Assembly (NCBI GenBank): GCA_021732045.1
Contig: JAKFWK010000005.1
Span: 248,001-312,000 of the forward strand
Length of the DNA: 64,000 nucleotides
From: Sulfurimonas sp.
GTDB taxonomy: Bacteria > Campylobacterota > Campylobacteria > Campylobacterales > Sulfurimonadaceae
Reading direction: 5' to 3'
Below, piece after piece: positions 34,312 to 43,661 of the stretch. The notes under the pieces were generated by a model, which was given only the letters and a program-made list of their open reading frames with translations, did no database searches and was not told the DNA's origin. The stretch's first letter is position 1, and each line of letters begins with the position of its first letter. The position numbers were made by a program, and so were the translations under genes.

Positions 34312-36242
34312 CCAATAGGCGTGCCAGCTTTTTTAGGCTTTTCTGGCCTAATTAGAGATAAGCCATCCTCATCTTTGGCAGCAAGAAGCATTCCTTCTGA
34401 GAGCATTCCCATAAGTTTTGCGGGTTTTAAATTTGCGACAACACAAACTTGCGTACCAATAAGCGACTCGGCACTATAAAATTCTTTGATTCCAGCCACA
34501 ATTTGTCTGATTCTGCCATCACCCAAATCAACTTGAAGTTTTAGCAATTTAGTACTTTTAGGAACTTCCTCGGCCTCAAGAACAGTGCCAACTTTTAGAG
34601 ATGTTTTAAAAAACTGACCTATCTCTATTAGATTATCTTGCTCTTTTATGCTCTCTATTGTATTTTTACTCTCTTCTTTTAGTAAAACAGGCTGAGCTGC
34701 TGGAGCTTCTGGCATTAAAGGCTCCTCTACACGAGGAAACAGAGGTGGAACTTTTTTAATACTAAATAATTTTAATAATTTTCTATCTAATACAAGCTCT
34801 CTATAGCTAATATTATCAATTGTAAAATTGAGTGCATCGGCTATAATATTTGTCGTTTTTGGCATAACTGGGCTTAGCATAATTGCGGCTTTTGCGAGTA
34901 TATTTGCAACCAACGCCACTGTTGCAGCTGCTTCATCTTTTTTACCATTTTTCATCTTAACCCATGGCGCATGTTCTTCGATTGCTTTGTTTCCAATCGA
35001 AAACAACTTCCATAACTCTTCCAGATATCTATGTGCTTGAACTTGCTGCATTAGAGAATCAAGTGAATCAAGCACGATATTCATGGCATCTAGCTCTTTT
35101 TTGTGGTACTTTTGTACATCAACACTGTTAATTTCATAGTCTGAATACTTCTCGCTCATGCCAATAATGCGGTTTAGGAGATTACCAAGATCATTACTCA
35201 GCTCAGAGTTTATTCTATCTATAAAAGCCCGCTGTGAAAAATCGCCATCTTGGCCAAATGGAACTTCTCTAAGCATAAAATATCTTAAATTTTCAACCCC
35301 ATAAGCATCTGCAACCTCTTTTGGAGCAACAACATTTCCCTTAGATTTTGACATTTTCTCACCATCTCTAGTCCACCAACCATGCGCACCAATATGTTTT
35401 GGAAGAGGTAAATCAAGGCTCATTAAAAAAGCTGGCCAATAGATAGCATGAAAACGAAGAATATCTTTGCCTACAAATTGAATAGATGCTGGCCAATATC
35501 TCATATTAGCATCATCTTTTCCATATCCAAGAGCCGTAATGTAGTTCATGAGAGCATCTAACCAAACATACATAACATGTTTGTCGTCATTTAACGACTC
35601 TGGCATTTTAACGCCCCAAGTAAAAGATGTTCTTGTTACAGAGAGATCACGCAAGCCAGTCTTTACGAAGTTTATAACCTCATTTGTGCGAGAGCGAGGA
35701 AGAACAAAATCTGGATTATCTGCATAATGTTTTAAAAGTGCACCTTCATATTTTGAGAGTCTGAAAAAATAACTCTCTTCTTTAACGATAGTCGTAGCTC
35801 TTCCACAATCAGGGCAAAATTGACCATCTATCAGTTGCGTTTCAGGGAAAAAAGTCTCACAGCTCACACAGTAGTGACCCTCGTAAAAATCTTTATAAAT
35901 ATCACCTTTTGCGTACATAACTTCAAATGCCTTCTGGACACCTCTTTTATGATCTTCATCGGTAGTTCTTATAAACTTATCATAACAGATATCAAACTCA
36001 TCCCATAAATTTTTAAAAGTAGCACTGATTTCATCCGCAAACTGTGCAGTTGATTTATTGTTTTTTATAGCAGACTCTTCTATCTTCTGCCCATGCTCAT
36101 CAGTTCCAGTTAAAAAGTATGTATCTTCTCCCTTTAGCTTCTCATATCTAGCCATAGTATCTGCGATAAAGGTCGTATAAGCGTGCCCAATGTGAGCCTC
36201 GCCATTTACATAGTATATGGGTGTCGTTATATATTTACTCAA
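34308..36242 (-). CDS. metG: Methionyl-tRNA synthetase
   Basis: The 644-residue enzyme shows TPIYYVNGEAHIGHAYTT (HIGH motif), a zinc knuckle (CVSCETFFPETQLIDGQFCPDC), KMSKSKGNVV (KMSKS motif) and a C-terminal tRNA-binding OB domain (FKTSLKVGTVLEAEEVPKSTKLLKLQVDLG). The start is TTG giving MSKYITTPIYYVNGE. It follows a small Cys-rich gene by 14 bases and precedes the Mur-like gene. Confidence 0.97.
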   Translation of the reverse strand: MSKYITTPIYYVNGEAHIGHAYTTFIADTMARYEKLKGEDTYFLTGTDEHGQKIEESAIKNNKSTAQFADEISATFKNLWDEFDICYDKFIRTTDEDHKRGVQKAFEVMYAKGDIYKDFYEGHYCVSCETFFPETQLIDGQFCPDCGRATTIVKEESYFFRLSKYEGALLKHYADNPDFVLPRSRTNEVINFVKTGLRDLSVTRTSFTWGVKMPESLNDDKHVMYVWLDALMNYITALGYGKDDANMRYWPASIQFVGKDILRFHAIYWPAFLMSLDLPLPKHIGAHGWWTRDGEKMSKSKGNVVAPKEVADAYGVENLRYFMLREVPFGQDGDFSQRAFIDRINSELSNDLGNLLNRIIGMSEKYSDYEINSVDVQKYHKKELDAMNIVLDSLDSLMQQVQAHRYLEELWKLFSIGNKAIEEHAPWVKMKNGKKDEAAATVALVANILAKAAIMLSPVMPKTTNIIADALNFTIDNISYRELVLDRKLLKLFSIKKVPPLFPRVEEPLMPEAPAAQPVLLKEESKNTIESIKEQDNLIEIGQFFKTSLKVGTVLEAEEVPKSTKLLKLQVDLGDGRIRQIVAGIKEFYSAESLIGTQVCVVANLKPAKLMGMLSEGMLLAAKDEDGLSLIRPEKPKKAGTPIG

Positions 36243-36256
36243 TTTTTTATCCTCAT

Positions 36257-36454
36257 CTAAAATTCAAATCCGCCAGTATCGCCTTTTGACATACTGTTGT
36301 AAACTGATTTTACATAATCAGTTCTTAGCTCACAACTAAAATACTCTTTGCAGTCACTACAACTCTTTAGATTTTTACTGCTTTGGCACTCTTTAACTTT
36401 GATTATCATCTCATCAAGATGAAGATCAAATCTATCTTTGTTTTGCATAGACAT
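36257..36454 (-). CDS. Small Cys-rich protein of unknown function
   Basis: The 65-residue protein has four cysteines as C-x8-C-x2-C-x5-C ([23 protein letters not shown]), which could bind zinc or form disulfides. A signal peptide is not seen, so a metal site is favoured. It overlaps the 3' end of fbp by 23 bases and is followed by metG. From memory, an unnamed small gene occupies the same slot in Campylobacter. I do not recognise a named family. Confidence 0.7.
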   Translation of the reverse strand: MSMQNKDRFDLHLDEMIIKVKECQSSKNLKSCSDCKEYFSCELRTDYVKSVYNSMSKGDTGGFEF

Positions 36455-37274
36455 CTTTTACTCTTGCGGTTTCATATTTTGAGCCGAAAAAGCAGACTGC
36501 TGTATCATGAATATGAGCATGTGAGAGCGTCATTAAATCATTAAAACCATCAATTGCCTCGCCACCAGATGTTTTAAAAATAAAAGCAAAAGGGAAAACT
36601 TCAAAAAGTTTGCGAAGCTTACCATTTGGTTTGTCGGAGGTTCCAGGATAACTAAATAGTCCGCCACCTTTTAAGAGTATTTGATGTAAATCAGGAACCA
36701 TTCCGCCAGAGTATCTTAGACGATAGCCCTCATTAAAAAAACTATCAACCATTTCTTTATGATAAGGTGCCCAGTTTTGTTGGGTGCCGCCAGGTGCGTT
36801 AAGATTGCCTTTCTCTTTTAAGCGAATCTCTTTTACAAACTCAAACTCACCTGCTTGAAGTAGATAAAGCTTTGTTTTGTTCTCTGCAAAAACCATCTCA
36901 ACTCTTGGTCCGTAAACAACATAGCAAGAAGCAACCATATTTTTAGAGCCGAAATCATTTTCATAAATTCCAAAAATAGAACCTACACTAAGATTTACAT
37001 CTACCAACGAAGAGCCGTCTAATGGGTCGTATGCTATGAAATATTTTCCATCTTTATGCATTGGCATAGGAAGCTCTTTCTCTTCGCTGGCAATTGTATT
37101 TACTGATAAAACTCTTGAGAACTCTTCCTCAATAATCATATCGCACTTAATATCAAGCTGAAGCTGAGTCTCTCCAGAGCTATTTTCTTGCTGTGAATAG
37201 CCTATATCTTTAACATCTATAGCCTCTTTTATTCTTATTGCGCTTCTTTGAATGGCGTCAAATATATCTCTCAA
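36432..37274 (-). CDS. fbp: Class I fructose-1,6-bisphosphatase
   Basis: Fbp hydrolyses fructose-1,6-bisphosphate in gluconeogenesis. The 280-residue protein shows the metal-site residues in ASEEKELP and [24 protein letters not shown], the substrate region [25 protein letters not shown], and [11 protein letters not shown]. It is shorter than E. coli Fbp (332) but the active-site motifs are complete. The TTG start follows the mobB stop directly. Confidence 0.94.
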   Translation of the reverse strand: MRDIFDAIQRSAIRIKEAIDVKDIGYSQQENSSGETQLQLDIKCDMIIEEEFSRVLSVNTIASEEKELPMPMHKDGKYFIAYDPLDGSSLVDVNLSVGSIFGIYENDFGSKNMVASCYVVYGPRVEMVFAENKTKLYLLQAGEFEFVKEIRLKEKGNLNAPGGTQQNWAPYHKEMVDSFFNEGYRLRYSGGMVPDLHQILLKGGGLFSYPGTSDKPNGKLRKLFEVFPFAFIFKTSGGEAIDGFNDLMTLSHAHIHDTAVCFFGSKYETARVKDVYAKQR

Positions 37275-37778
37275 TTAAACTTCCTTTGCGTTTTTTAAAA
37301 TCCACGATATAACATTATCGCAGTTATTTACATCTAAAATATCAATATTCGCTGGTAAATCATATTTTTTAATATCTATGCTGTTATCCGTTGCCAGAGC
37401 ATCCATATATGGAAAATAGTCACAATCTAGTGAATTTCTAAACACGCTTATTCGCGGTAGTGGTAGGTTTTTAAGTCCCTCAACCAACAAAACATCAAAA
37501 TCATCAAAAAGTCTAATCATCTCATCAAGTTCTTTTTGTTTTTTTGAAAAATATGTCGTTCTGTTTGGGGAAGTGACAATAACTTCAGCACCAGTATCCG
37601 AAAACTTGTAGCTATCTTTCCCCTCAACATCGAATCTAGCCTTGTCTTTTGGATCATGCTTGATGATAGCAACAGCTTTTCCATGCTCATGAATAAGCCT
37701 TCTTGCTACTTTTAATATAAGTGTAGTTTTTCCACTATTTGATGGACCTGTAAATGCGACGGCTAATCTTTTTTTCAA
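37275..37778 (-). CDS. mobB: Molybdopterin-guanine dinucleotide biosynthesis protein MobB
   Basis: MobB is a small GTPase that assists MobA in making the guanine dinucleotide form of the Mo-cofactor. The 167-residue protein shows the P-loop FTGPSNSGKTTLILKVARRL, AIIKHDPKD, DTGAEVIVTSPNRTTYF and DVLLVEGLKNLPLPRI. It is the first gene of the minus-strand operon that leads into fbp and metG; mobA is not in the window. Confidence 0.93.
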   Translation of the reverse strand: MKKRLAVAFTGPSNSGKTTLILKVARRLIHEHGKAVAIIKHDPKDKARFDVEGKDSYKFSDTGAEVIVTSPNRTTYFSKKQKELDEMIRLFDDFDVLLVEGLKNLPLPRISVFRNSLDCDYFPYMDALATDNSIDIKKYDLPANIDILDVNNCDNVISWILKNAKEV

Positions 37779-37843
37779 TCAATATCTCTTTTATTGTTTA
37801 AGTGATTATACAAAATAGTCTTTAAAAACTGGTTTAACTAAGA

Positions 37844-37849
37844 TATAAT
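37844..37849 (+). promoter_or_regulatory. -10 box of the lipoprotein gene
   Basis: TATAAT in AAGATATAATTCC lies 26 bases before the ATG of the lipoprotein gene, with AGGA as ribosome site. Confidence 0.55.
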
Positions 37850-37874
37850 TCCTCAATTTTCAACAGGATTAAAA

Positions 37875-38357
37875 ATGAAATATTTTTTTATAATCTCTAT
37901 ATTTTTGCTATTTTTCACAGGATGTTCAGAAAAAAATGCGTTTGTTAAATTTAAGATGAGCAAAGATGAAGAGCAAAGTGTTTCAAGTTTACAAACAAGT
38001 CAAATCAAATTTAAAAATGCAGAGATTGCTGGAGTTATTTCGGCTGTATATTTAAATGAGATTTATCCAGAAAGATTTAAAGAGTATGACTCATTTTTTG
38101 TATATATCTACATGAAAGACTCAAAAAACACAGACTCCATAAATCCTAAAATAAATCTAGAGATGAATGAAGCAATACCTAAAAATATAACAGAACTCTC
38201 AAGCAATAATGAGTTTACGCATCTAGTAGATATTAAAAGCAGTTGGAATAGATACTATTTAGTTGAGTTCGAGAAGGATTGCAATACGCTTAATCTTACT
38301 TTTGATAATGGATTATCTATGTCTAGTGTATTAAAATATATAAAAGGCGATCAGTAA
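37875..38357 (+). CDS. Putative lipoprotein of unknown function
   Basis: The 160-residue protein has a lipoprotein signal (YFFIISIFLLFFTGCSEK, Cys at residue 17). The mature part contains ISAVYLNEIYPERFKEYDSFFVYIYMKD and ends in beta-prone sequence. I recognise no family; the strand pattern suggests a small beta-sandwich. It is a single gene with its own promoter between divergent mobB and convergent yggT. A hairpin lies just after its stop. Confidence 0.75.
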   Translation: MKYFFIISIFLLFFTGCSEKNAFVKFKMSKDEEQSVSSLQTSQIKFKNAEIAGVISAVYLNEIYPERFKEYDSFFVYIYMKDSKNTDSINPKINLEMNEAIPKNITELSSNNEFTHLVDIKSSWNRYYLVEFEKDCNTLNLTFDNGLSMSSVLKYIKGDQ

Positions 38358-38363
38358 GAAACC

Positions 38364-38383
38364 CATACGCCCTAAAGCGTATG
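38364..38383. terminator. Hairpin between convergent lipoprotein and yggT genes
   Basis: CATACGC and GCGTATG form a perfect 7-bp stem with a 6-base loop across the end of the yggT coding region. No T run follows on either strand, so it may protect 3' ends or act as a weak bidirectional terminator. Confidence 0.4.
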
Positions 38384-38656
38384 AAGTAGCGAATTTATAA
38401 CTACGATAAGAAGCTGCAGCGCAATTATAATAATCATTGGGGCCAAATCTAGGCCGTTAAAGTTTGTTTTTATATATTTTCTAACCAATCTATATGCCGG
38501 ATTTGTAACTCTATATAAAAACTGAACTATTGGATTATATGGGTCAGGATTAACAAAACTAAGAAGCGCCGTTATAATAACCAACCATATATATATATTT
38601 ATAAGGCTTAGAATGATAGCACCAAACCCTTGTATGATTTCCACTAATATGCTCAT
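38372..38656 (-). CDS. yggT: YggT-family membrane protein
   Basis: The 94-residue protein has two membrane helices ([17 protein letters not shown] and [20 protein letters not shown]) separated by the family signature [27 protein letters not shown]. YggT proteins are tied to cell division/osmotic balance in various bacteria, but the mechanism is unclear. It overlaps the gltX stop by four bases and is its operon partner. Confidence 0.92.
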   Translation of the reverse strand: MSILVEIIQGFGAIILSLINIYIWLVIITALLSFVNPDPYNPIVQFLYRVTNPAYRLVRKYIKTNFNGLDLAPMIIIIALQLLIVVINSLLHTL

Positions 38657-39951
38657 TTAACAATCTCCCCAATATAATTTTTCAAATATTTATAGACAGC
38701 AGCTAGATCTGGTCCATGCTCAACTCCAGTCAATAAAAGGCGAAGTGTTTTAAAGAAATCCTTTCCTTTAAGTCCAGACTCTTTCATGATGAAGTTCTTA
38801 AAATCATCATATTCCTCAAAGTATGGTGCCTTTTTAATAGTTTCGATGAGGATTAAAGATGCTTCCTTAAACTCTTGTGGAATCTCTTTATTTGCAAAAA
38901 TAGGAGCTATTTTAGCTCTTAACTCTTTTATAGTTGAAATCTCTTCAAGATATACTTTTGCTAGTTCGCCTATCTCAATATCTGCAAAACCAACATATCT
39001 TGATAGCTCTTTTGCATCTAGATTTTTAAGATGCTCTTTGTTTATATATCTTAACATGTCAATACTAAAGCGGGCAGGGGATTTTGATACACTGTCTAGA
39101 TTGAACCACTCTACTGCTTCACTCATATCAAAAATCTCTTTGGGAGGTTTATTTCCCATGAGAATTAGATAGTTTGCTATAGCTGATGGTAAAAAGCCCT
39201 CTTCTAAGAGCCATTTAACGCTCGAAGCATCATCTCTTTTACTCATCTTTTTACCATCATCGTTTAAGATAATAGGCAGATGCGCGTACTCGATTTTTTT
39301 ACTGTAACCTAAAGCAGTGCGAATATGATCCTGTTTTGGTGTGTTGCTCATATGGTCTTCGCCACGAATAATTAAAGATATATCAGCTAGCATATCATCA
39401 ACTGCACAAGCAAAGTTGTACATAGGTGTTTTATCTTGTCTCATAATTATAAAGCTGTCAACCGCATCTGGCTCGAAACTAACATCACCTTTTATGTGAT
39501 CATGAACAACCACTGTACTGTCTGGTCTTTTGATTCTTATAGTAAATGGGTTTGGATTATCTATAACTAACTCATCTGGTAAGTTTCTACATGCATCGTC
39601 ATATCTATATGCAGTTTTGCTATCTTTAGCTTCTTGTCGTTTTTTATCTAGCCAATCAGAAGAGCAAAAACAGCTAAATGCTTTTTTGTCATGTATGAGT
39701 TGAAGCGCCATAGCCACATGAAAACGAATATTTTCACTCTGATAAATAACTTGTGAGTACTCTATGCCAAAGAGAGCTAACATCTCTAATATCTCTTGGT
39801 CTTTACCCTCTATATTTCGTTCTTTATCGGTGTCTTCAATTCTGATGATAAGCTCTTCGCCTCTCTGCTTTGAAACAATATAATTAAATATAGCAACTCT
39901 CAAATTGCCTATGTGCATATCGCCAGTTGGGCTTGGTGCAAATCTTAACAT
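38653..39951 (-). CDS. gltX: Glutamyl-tRNA synthetase (or glutamyl-tRNA(Gln) type)
   Basis: The 432-residue class I synthetase begins [22 protein letters not shown] (HIGN motif), has [21 protein letters not shown], and the KMSKR-type motif [14 protein letters not shown]. Campylobacterota commonly carry two GltX paralogues, one of which charges tRNA-Gln; which one this is cannot be told without comparison. Its ATG lies near an AT-rich upstream spacer (39952-40113) with no recognised gene. Confidence 0.93.
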   Translation of the reverse strand: MLRFAPSPTGDMHIGNLRVAIFNYIVSKQRGEELIIRIEDTDKERNIEGKDQEILEMLALFGIEYSQVIYQSENIRFHVAMALQLIHDKKAFSCFCSSDWLDKKRQEAKDSKTAYRYDDACRNLPDELVIDNPNPFTIRIKRPDSTVVVHDHIKGDVSFEPDAVDSFIIMRQDKTPMYNFACAVDDMLADISLIIRGEDHMSNTPKQDHIRTALGYSKKIEYAHLPIILNDDGKKMSKRDDASSVKWLLEEGFLPSAIANYLILMGNKPPKEIFDMSEAVEWFNLDSVSKSPARFSIDMLRYINKEHLKNLDAKELSRYVGFADIEIGELAKVYLEEISTIKELRAKIAPIFANKEIPQEFKEASLILIETIKKAPYFEEYDDFKNFIMKESGLKGKDFFKTLRLLLTGVEHGPDLAAVYKYLKNYIGEIVK

Positions 39952-40113
39952 TAAAAATCCTATGAATAATTTTTTTGTGATTTTATCGTAGCTAAGGTTT
40001 TGTTTTGCTTGATTGTTTTATTGTGCCGAAAATACGACAGTTTCGAGGAAAATTGAACTTCACAAAATAATTATCGTCCAGCGTTAGCTGAACTGCTCAA
40101 TACAAATAGAAAA

Positions 40114-40416
40114 CTATTTACCATTACCATAGTAAGTAGTTAAATAATTTTCAATAGTTTTTGCATCTTTGTCGGATATAGGTGCTTTAAACGCATCTAC
40201 CATTCTAATAATTTTTTCTCTCCAAAAAGCACGAGGCTGTGGTCCTTGGTTTATAAAATATCCAAAAGAGTGACACATAAGACAATTTGTATTAACCTCT
40301 TCAAAGCCTTTGCCCATTTTAATTGAGTATGAAACATATGGAACTTCTATGTTCTCTTTTACTTGCGCAAAAAGCGATGTTATTGTTAGAATTGTTATAA
40401 GTATAATTTTTCTCAT
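40114..40416 (-). CDS. Monohaem cytochrome c subunit of sulfite oxidase (SorB-like)
   Basis: The 100-residue protein has a signal peptide (MRKIILITILTITSLFAQ) and one haem-binding CLMCH motif in NTNCLMCHSFGYF, with a C-terminal region ending DAKTIENYLTTYYGNGK where a Met ligand may lie upstream. It sits 12 bases after the SorA-like gene, the arrangement of C. jejuni Cj0005c-Cj0004c, and would accept electrons from sulfite oxidation in the periplasm. Confidence 0.85.
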   Translation of the reverse strand: MRKIILITILTITSLFAQVKENIEVPYVSYSIKMGKGFEEVNTNCLMCHSFGYFINQGPQPRAFWREKIIRMVDAFKAPISDKDAKTIENYLTTYYGNGK

Positions 40417-40428
40417 TCCGTCTCCTTT

Positions 40429-41634
40429 TTATATGACTTCAACGGTCACAATATCTATGCCGTTGTATTTGTAACCACCATGGTTCCATAAAACATTTTG
40501 GGCAAAAGGTTGTTCATGTCCAAATCTATCCACAGCTTTTGCCATAATTTCCAGTTTACCGTATGTTTTTGGCTTAAAACTGAATCTAAATGTTCTATAG
40601 GCATAGCGTCCTCGTGCATCATTATCAAGCAGTGATGCTTCCCAAGTTGTACCACCATCTAAAGAGATAAGAACATTCTGTATACCAATCCCACCATCAA
40701 AGGCAACACCACGAACTACAAGTTGTGAATTAATTGTGATTGTTGACTTGTCTTCTGGAAAGCCGATAACAGACTTTATATTCATCCTTGTAATTGGCTT
40801 TGTTTTTTTAACCAAATTGTCAGGTAGCTCACCTTCTGTTATGTTATCTGGAACGCGATAAGCCTCATCCATAAAGAAATGGTGCTGATAATCACTTGTT
40901 ACAGTGATATTTTTAAGCATTTTGACCCAGCTATCAGAAAAGTATCCAGGAAGAACAAGACGAACAGGATAGCCGTTAAGATATGGGAGATCCTCGCCAT
41001 TCATCTGATAGGCAACTATGACATGGTCGTCAAGCTCATCGATATTAAGTTCACGCACAAAACCAGGGGTTTTATAATAAGCGGCGGTTTCCATACCATT
41101 AAATCCTATCCACTTGGCCCCATCTTTAAGTCCTGCTCTATGCAGAAGATCACTTAATCGCACACCTTTCCATTTTGCACAACCCATTGCTCCGCTACCC
41201 CATTGAACACCGCCAGTAATAGGCACAAATGCCGAACGACTATTTCCACCGCACTGCAAAACAGCTGTGACTTCTACTTGCTCAAAGTCATGTTTCAACT
41301 CATCAAGAGTAATAATATAATCCTTTTCTACAAGTCCGTTGACGCTAATAATGAACTTTTTAGGATCAATATATGTAGGAATTTCGGGCATATGCCATCT
41401 CACAAAAAACTCATCATTAGGCGTAATGGCTTGAGTAAAAACATCACGCGGAGCCTCTAAAAGCGGAGGGCGATCTGAATGTGTAATCATTGGTCTTTTT
41501 TCTGGAAAATTAAACTTTAATATAGGCTGATTATCAATCGGCTGTCTCATCTTAACTTCACCACCAAAAGCACTAGCGCCAAGAGTAGAAACTCCTACAA
41601 CAGCGGCACTTTTAAAAAAATCTCTTCTTTTCAT
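40429..41634 (-). CDS. Sulfite:cytochrome c oxidoreductase molybdopterin subunit (SorA-like)
   Basis: The 401-residue protein begins with a twin-arginine signal (MKRRDFFKSAAVVGVSTLGA), so the cofactor-loaded enzyme is exported. The sulfite-oxidase fold shows FVRWHMPEIP, the Mo-ligating Cys in VTAVLQCGGNSRSAF, GVQWGSGAMGCAKWKGVRLSDLL, NGYPVRLVLPGY and a C-terminal dimerisation domain (residues about 290-400). With SorB it would oxidise sulfite to sulfate, fitting sulfur chemolithotrophy. A LysR gene is divergent. The Mo-cofactor genes mog and mobB are in the same window. Confidence 0.88.
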   Translation of the reverse strand: MKRRDFFKSAAVVGVSTLGASAFGGEVKMRQPIDNQPILKFNFPEKRPMITHSDRPPLLEAPRDVFTQAITPNDEFFVRWHMPEIPTYIDPKKFIISVNGLVEKDYIITLDELKHDFEQVEVTAVLQCGGNSRSAFVPITGGVQWGSGAMGCAKWKGVRLSDLLHRAGLKDGAKWIGFNGMETAAYYKTPGFVRELNIDELDDHVIVAYQMNGEDLPYLNGYPVRLVLPGYFSDSWVKMLKNITVTSDYQHHFFMDEAYRVPDNITEGELPDNLVKKTKPITRMNIKSVIGFPEDKSTITINSQLVVRGVAFDGGIGIQNVLISLDGGTTWEASLLDNDARGRYAYRTFRFSFKPKTYGKLEIMAKAVDRFGHEQPFAQNVLWNHGGYKYNGIDIVTVEVI

Positions 41635-41759
41635 TAAGTATATACTCCTTATCTTTTTTGGGAAGTTTATCGCAAAGTATCGCTTATCGATATATCTATT
41701 TTTTCATCTTCTTATTCAATTTTTTTGTATATAATTTTAAAAGTCACAAAGGAAAAGTA

Positions 41760-42626
41760 ATGTTTACACTCAAACAACTTGAAGTATTTATCTCATTGGC
41801 ATATAAACAAAAAGTGATAGATGTTGCTATGGAGTTTCAATTAAGCCAGTCCGCAATCTCAATGTCCATAAAAGAGCTAGAGAGCATAATTGGTGAGAAG
41901 TTATTTGAACGCATCGGAAAGCGTTTGACTCTCAATGAAAGAGGAGTACTTTTCTTAGAGCTAATCACCCCGCAGGTCGATGCTTTACGCAAAATTTACG
42001 CTAATTTTTCCTCACAAAAAATTGAAGGAAACCTCCGGCTGTGCGCAAGTGCAACAATAGCGAACTATCTTATTCCAAAATATATCAACAAATATAACGA
42101 GACACATCAAAATGTAAAATTTTCATTAAAATCCACCAACACAAACGATGCAATAAAGTTAATCAAAGATGGAACTTACGATATTGGCTTTATAGAAGAT
42201 AGATGTAATGATGAGATGCTTATATGCAAAAAAATAGCTTCGGACGAGCTTGTCGTTGTTGTTGCAAACAGTGAACTTGCCAAAGTCAAAGAGCATTTTA
42301 TAGATACTCTCGCTAGCATGCAGTGGATTATGAGAGAGGTTGGCTCTGGAACAAGGTCAACATTTTTAAACACAATATCTCCAGAAAATATTAACATATA
42401 TATGGAATTTGACCGTACAGAAACTATCAAGAATTTTCTAAAATTGAGCCCAAACTATATTAGCTGTCTGCCTCGTATCTCTGTTGAGCAGGAGTTAAAA
42501 GATGGCTCTCTTTTTGAGCTTCCGATACGAGGATATGATTTTAAACGCGATTTTATTCTTATAATGAGAAAAGAGAAAAAAAACAGTATGCTGGCTAACG
42601 ATTTTATGAAGTTTATTTTACATTAA
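41760..42626 (+). CDS. LysR-family transcriptional regulator
   Basis: The ATG at 41760 (MFTLKQLEVFISLAYKQKV) after AAGGAAAAG is preferred; the frame stays open 34 codons upstream, but LysR proteins start here. The 288-residue product has the winged helix-turn-helix (VIDVAMEFQLSQSAISMSIKELESIIGEKLFER) and the periplasmic-binding-protein-like effector domain (residues about 90-285). It is transcribed away from sorAB with a 125-base spacer, so control of sulfite oxidation is a fair inference. CysB/Cbl-like regulators sense sulfur ligands, but the ligand here is unknown. Confidence 0.88.
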   Translation: MFTLKQLEVFISLAYKQKVIDVAMEFQLSQSAISMSIKELESIIGEKLFERIGKRLTLNERGVLFLELITPQVDALRKIYANFSSQKIEGNLRLCASATIANYLIPKYINKYNETHQNVKFSLKSTNTNDAIKLIKDGTYDIGFIEDRCNDEMLICKKIASDELVVVVANSELAKVKEHFIDTLASMQWIMREVGSGTRSTFLNTISPENINIYMEFDRTETIKNFLKLSPNYISCLPRISVEQELKDGSLFELPIRGYDFKRDFILIMRKEKKNSMLANDFMKFILH

Positions 42627-42721
42627 ATAGAAGTTCTTCCAAGAGAAAAATAAATATAACTCAATAAAAGTTTAAGATTTGGAAACACTTGTTTTGTTGA
42701 TTTTAAAAAGTGAGTGAGTGG

Positions 42722-42793
42722 TGACCCCGAGGAGAATCGAACTCCTGTAACATGGATGAAAACCATGGATCCTTACCGCTAGACGACGGGGCC
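42722..42793 (-). tRNA. tRNA-Glu (UUC)
   Basis: On the minus strand the acceptor stem GGCCCCG pairs with CGGGGTC. The anticodon arm is CATGG-TTTTCAT-CCATG, with anticodon TTC, and the T arm contains GGAGTTCGATTCTCC. CCA is not encoded. A TATAAT box (minus strand, 42820-42825) lies 27 bases upstream. Confidence 0.93.
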
Positions 42794-42819
42794 ACTATTC
42801 GGTACTAAACCGAGCCGAA

Positions 42820-42825
42820 ATTATA
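42820..42825 (-). promoter_or_regulatory. -10 box of tRNA-Glu
   Basis: TATAAT on the minus strand is followed by a GC-richer discriminator (TTCGGCTCGG) before the tRNA. Distance to the mature 5' end is 26 bases, so a short leader is removed by RNase P. Confidence 0.5.
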
Positions 42826-42856
42826 TATATATCTTTCTTAATAAATCATAAAACTA

Positions 42857-43066
42857 TCAATCTTGATGCTTTTTAAACTTCTCAAGCCATTCTAAGTCTG
42901 ACTCTTTTGAGTGCTCTTTTTGATTAAGCAGAGAGTCTATAATGCTAATCAAAGTATTTTCATCCATAAACTCTAGAAGAGCAGGGTTTATAGTCGTTTT
43001 ATGTATGCCATCATATGTGTTTAGAAGGTTCTCTATATCGTTTATTAGTTGTTTTTTTCTGCTCAT
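42857..43066 (-). CDS. Conserved small hypothetical protein
   Basis: The 69-residue protein (RKKQLINDIENLLNTYDGIH, then NPALLEFMDENTLISIIDSLLNQKE) is predicted to be all alpha-helical and cytoplasmic, with a basic/acidic C-terminus. I do not recognise it. It has a plausible ribosome site (GAGGAAAAA before the ATG) and lies alone between the tRNA-Glu gene and a gene-free stretch. Confidence 0.65.
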   Translation of the reverse strand: MSRKKQLINDIENLLNTYDGIHKTTINPALLEFMDENTLISIIDSLLNQKEHSKESDLEWLEKFKKHQD

Positions 43067-43438
43067 TTTTTCCTCTGTATTTACATCTTCTTAATATTTT
43101 TTTTATTTTTTGCAAATTATACACAAAGCAACATCAAAGTGTTTTTGAGTAAAACTTATCATCTTGAACAGCCTGTTCCTAAAATTTATATTTTCATCTA
43201 TTTTCCTTATAAATTTAATTTTATACTTAGTTAGCTTTTTTTTCTACATAAGGTCTAGCATCTCTTGTGTCTTTATTTTCATATCTTTGGTTTCTTTATA
43301 ATCAAATCCTTTTTGGTTAACATAATGTAAATTCTCTTAAGTAATACATACTCCACTTTTATTCTTTTATAGTGTGATTATTAAGGTAATTTTATGATGA
43401 TGGCTTATGTGTATATCTTATTTTAATATTTCTTTTTG
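43067..43438. other. AT-rich gene-free stretch upstream of tRNA-Leu
   Basis: About 370 bases hold no gene I can support. Short frames on the plus strand are low-complexity (Phe/Leu-rich) and lack a ribosome site. Only the divergent promoter region for the small hypothetical gene and the tRNA-Leu promoter at its right end are likely functional. Confidence 0.5.
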
Positions 43439-43444
43439 TATAAT
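43439..43444 (+). promoter_or_regulatory. -10 box of tRNA-Leu
   Basis: TTTTTGTATAATCT carries TATAAT, 19 bases before the mature tRNA start. Confidence 0.6.
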
Positions 43445-43463
43445 CTCAGTCTTAAAAAGAAAA

Positions 43464-43545
43464 GCCGCTGTGGTGGAATGGTATACACGCTCGATTCAAA
43501 ATCGAGTTCGAAAGAATGTCGGTTCGAGTCCGACCAGCGGTACCA
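43464..43545 (+). tRNA. tRNA-Leu (CAA), CCA encoded
   Basis: The acceptor stem GCCGCTG pairs with CAGCGGT. The anticodon arm is CTCGA-TTCAAAA-TCGAG with anticodon CAA. A long variable arm (GTTCGAAAGAATGTC region) and a T arm with GGTTCGAGTCC follow. The gene ends ACCA, so the 3' CCA is encoded. CAA-anticodon leucine tRNA is the typical substrate of TrmL, whose gene is also in this window. Confidence 0.93.
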
Positions 43546-43661
43546 CACCTTTTAAAAATTAAAATCTTAACTCCGCCAACTCTAGCAACAATCAAATAAA
43601 CACTTACTTCATCTTAATATTGCCAATCTACAATAACAAATACTCTTTAATATATAAATTA

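Noticed and set aside
40070..40100. Short CAGC-GTTA-GCTG palindrome reminiscent of an integron attC core
   Set aside because: It is only a 4-bp stem with no second core site, no cassette structure and no integrase in the window.
43049..43234. Plus-strand frame of 61 codons in the gene-free stretch
   Set aside because: It is low-complexity Phe/Leu/Tyr-rich sequence with no ribosome site and overlaps the start of the minus-strand small gene.
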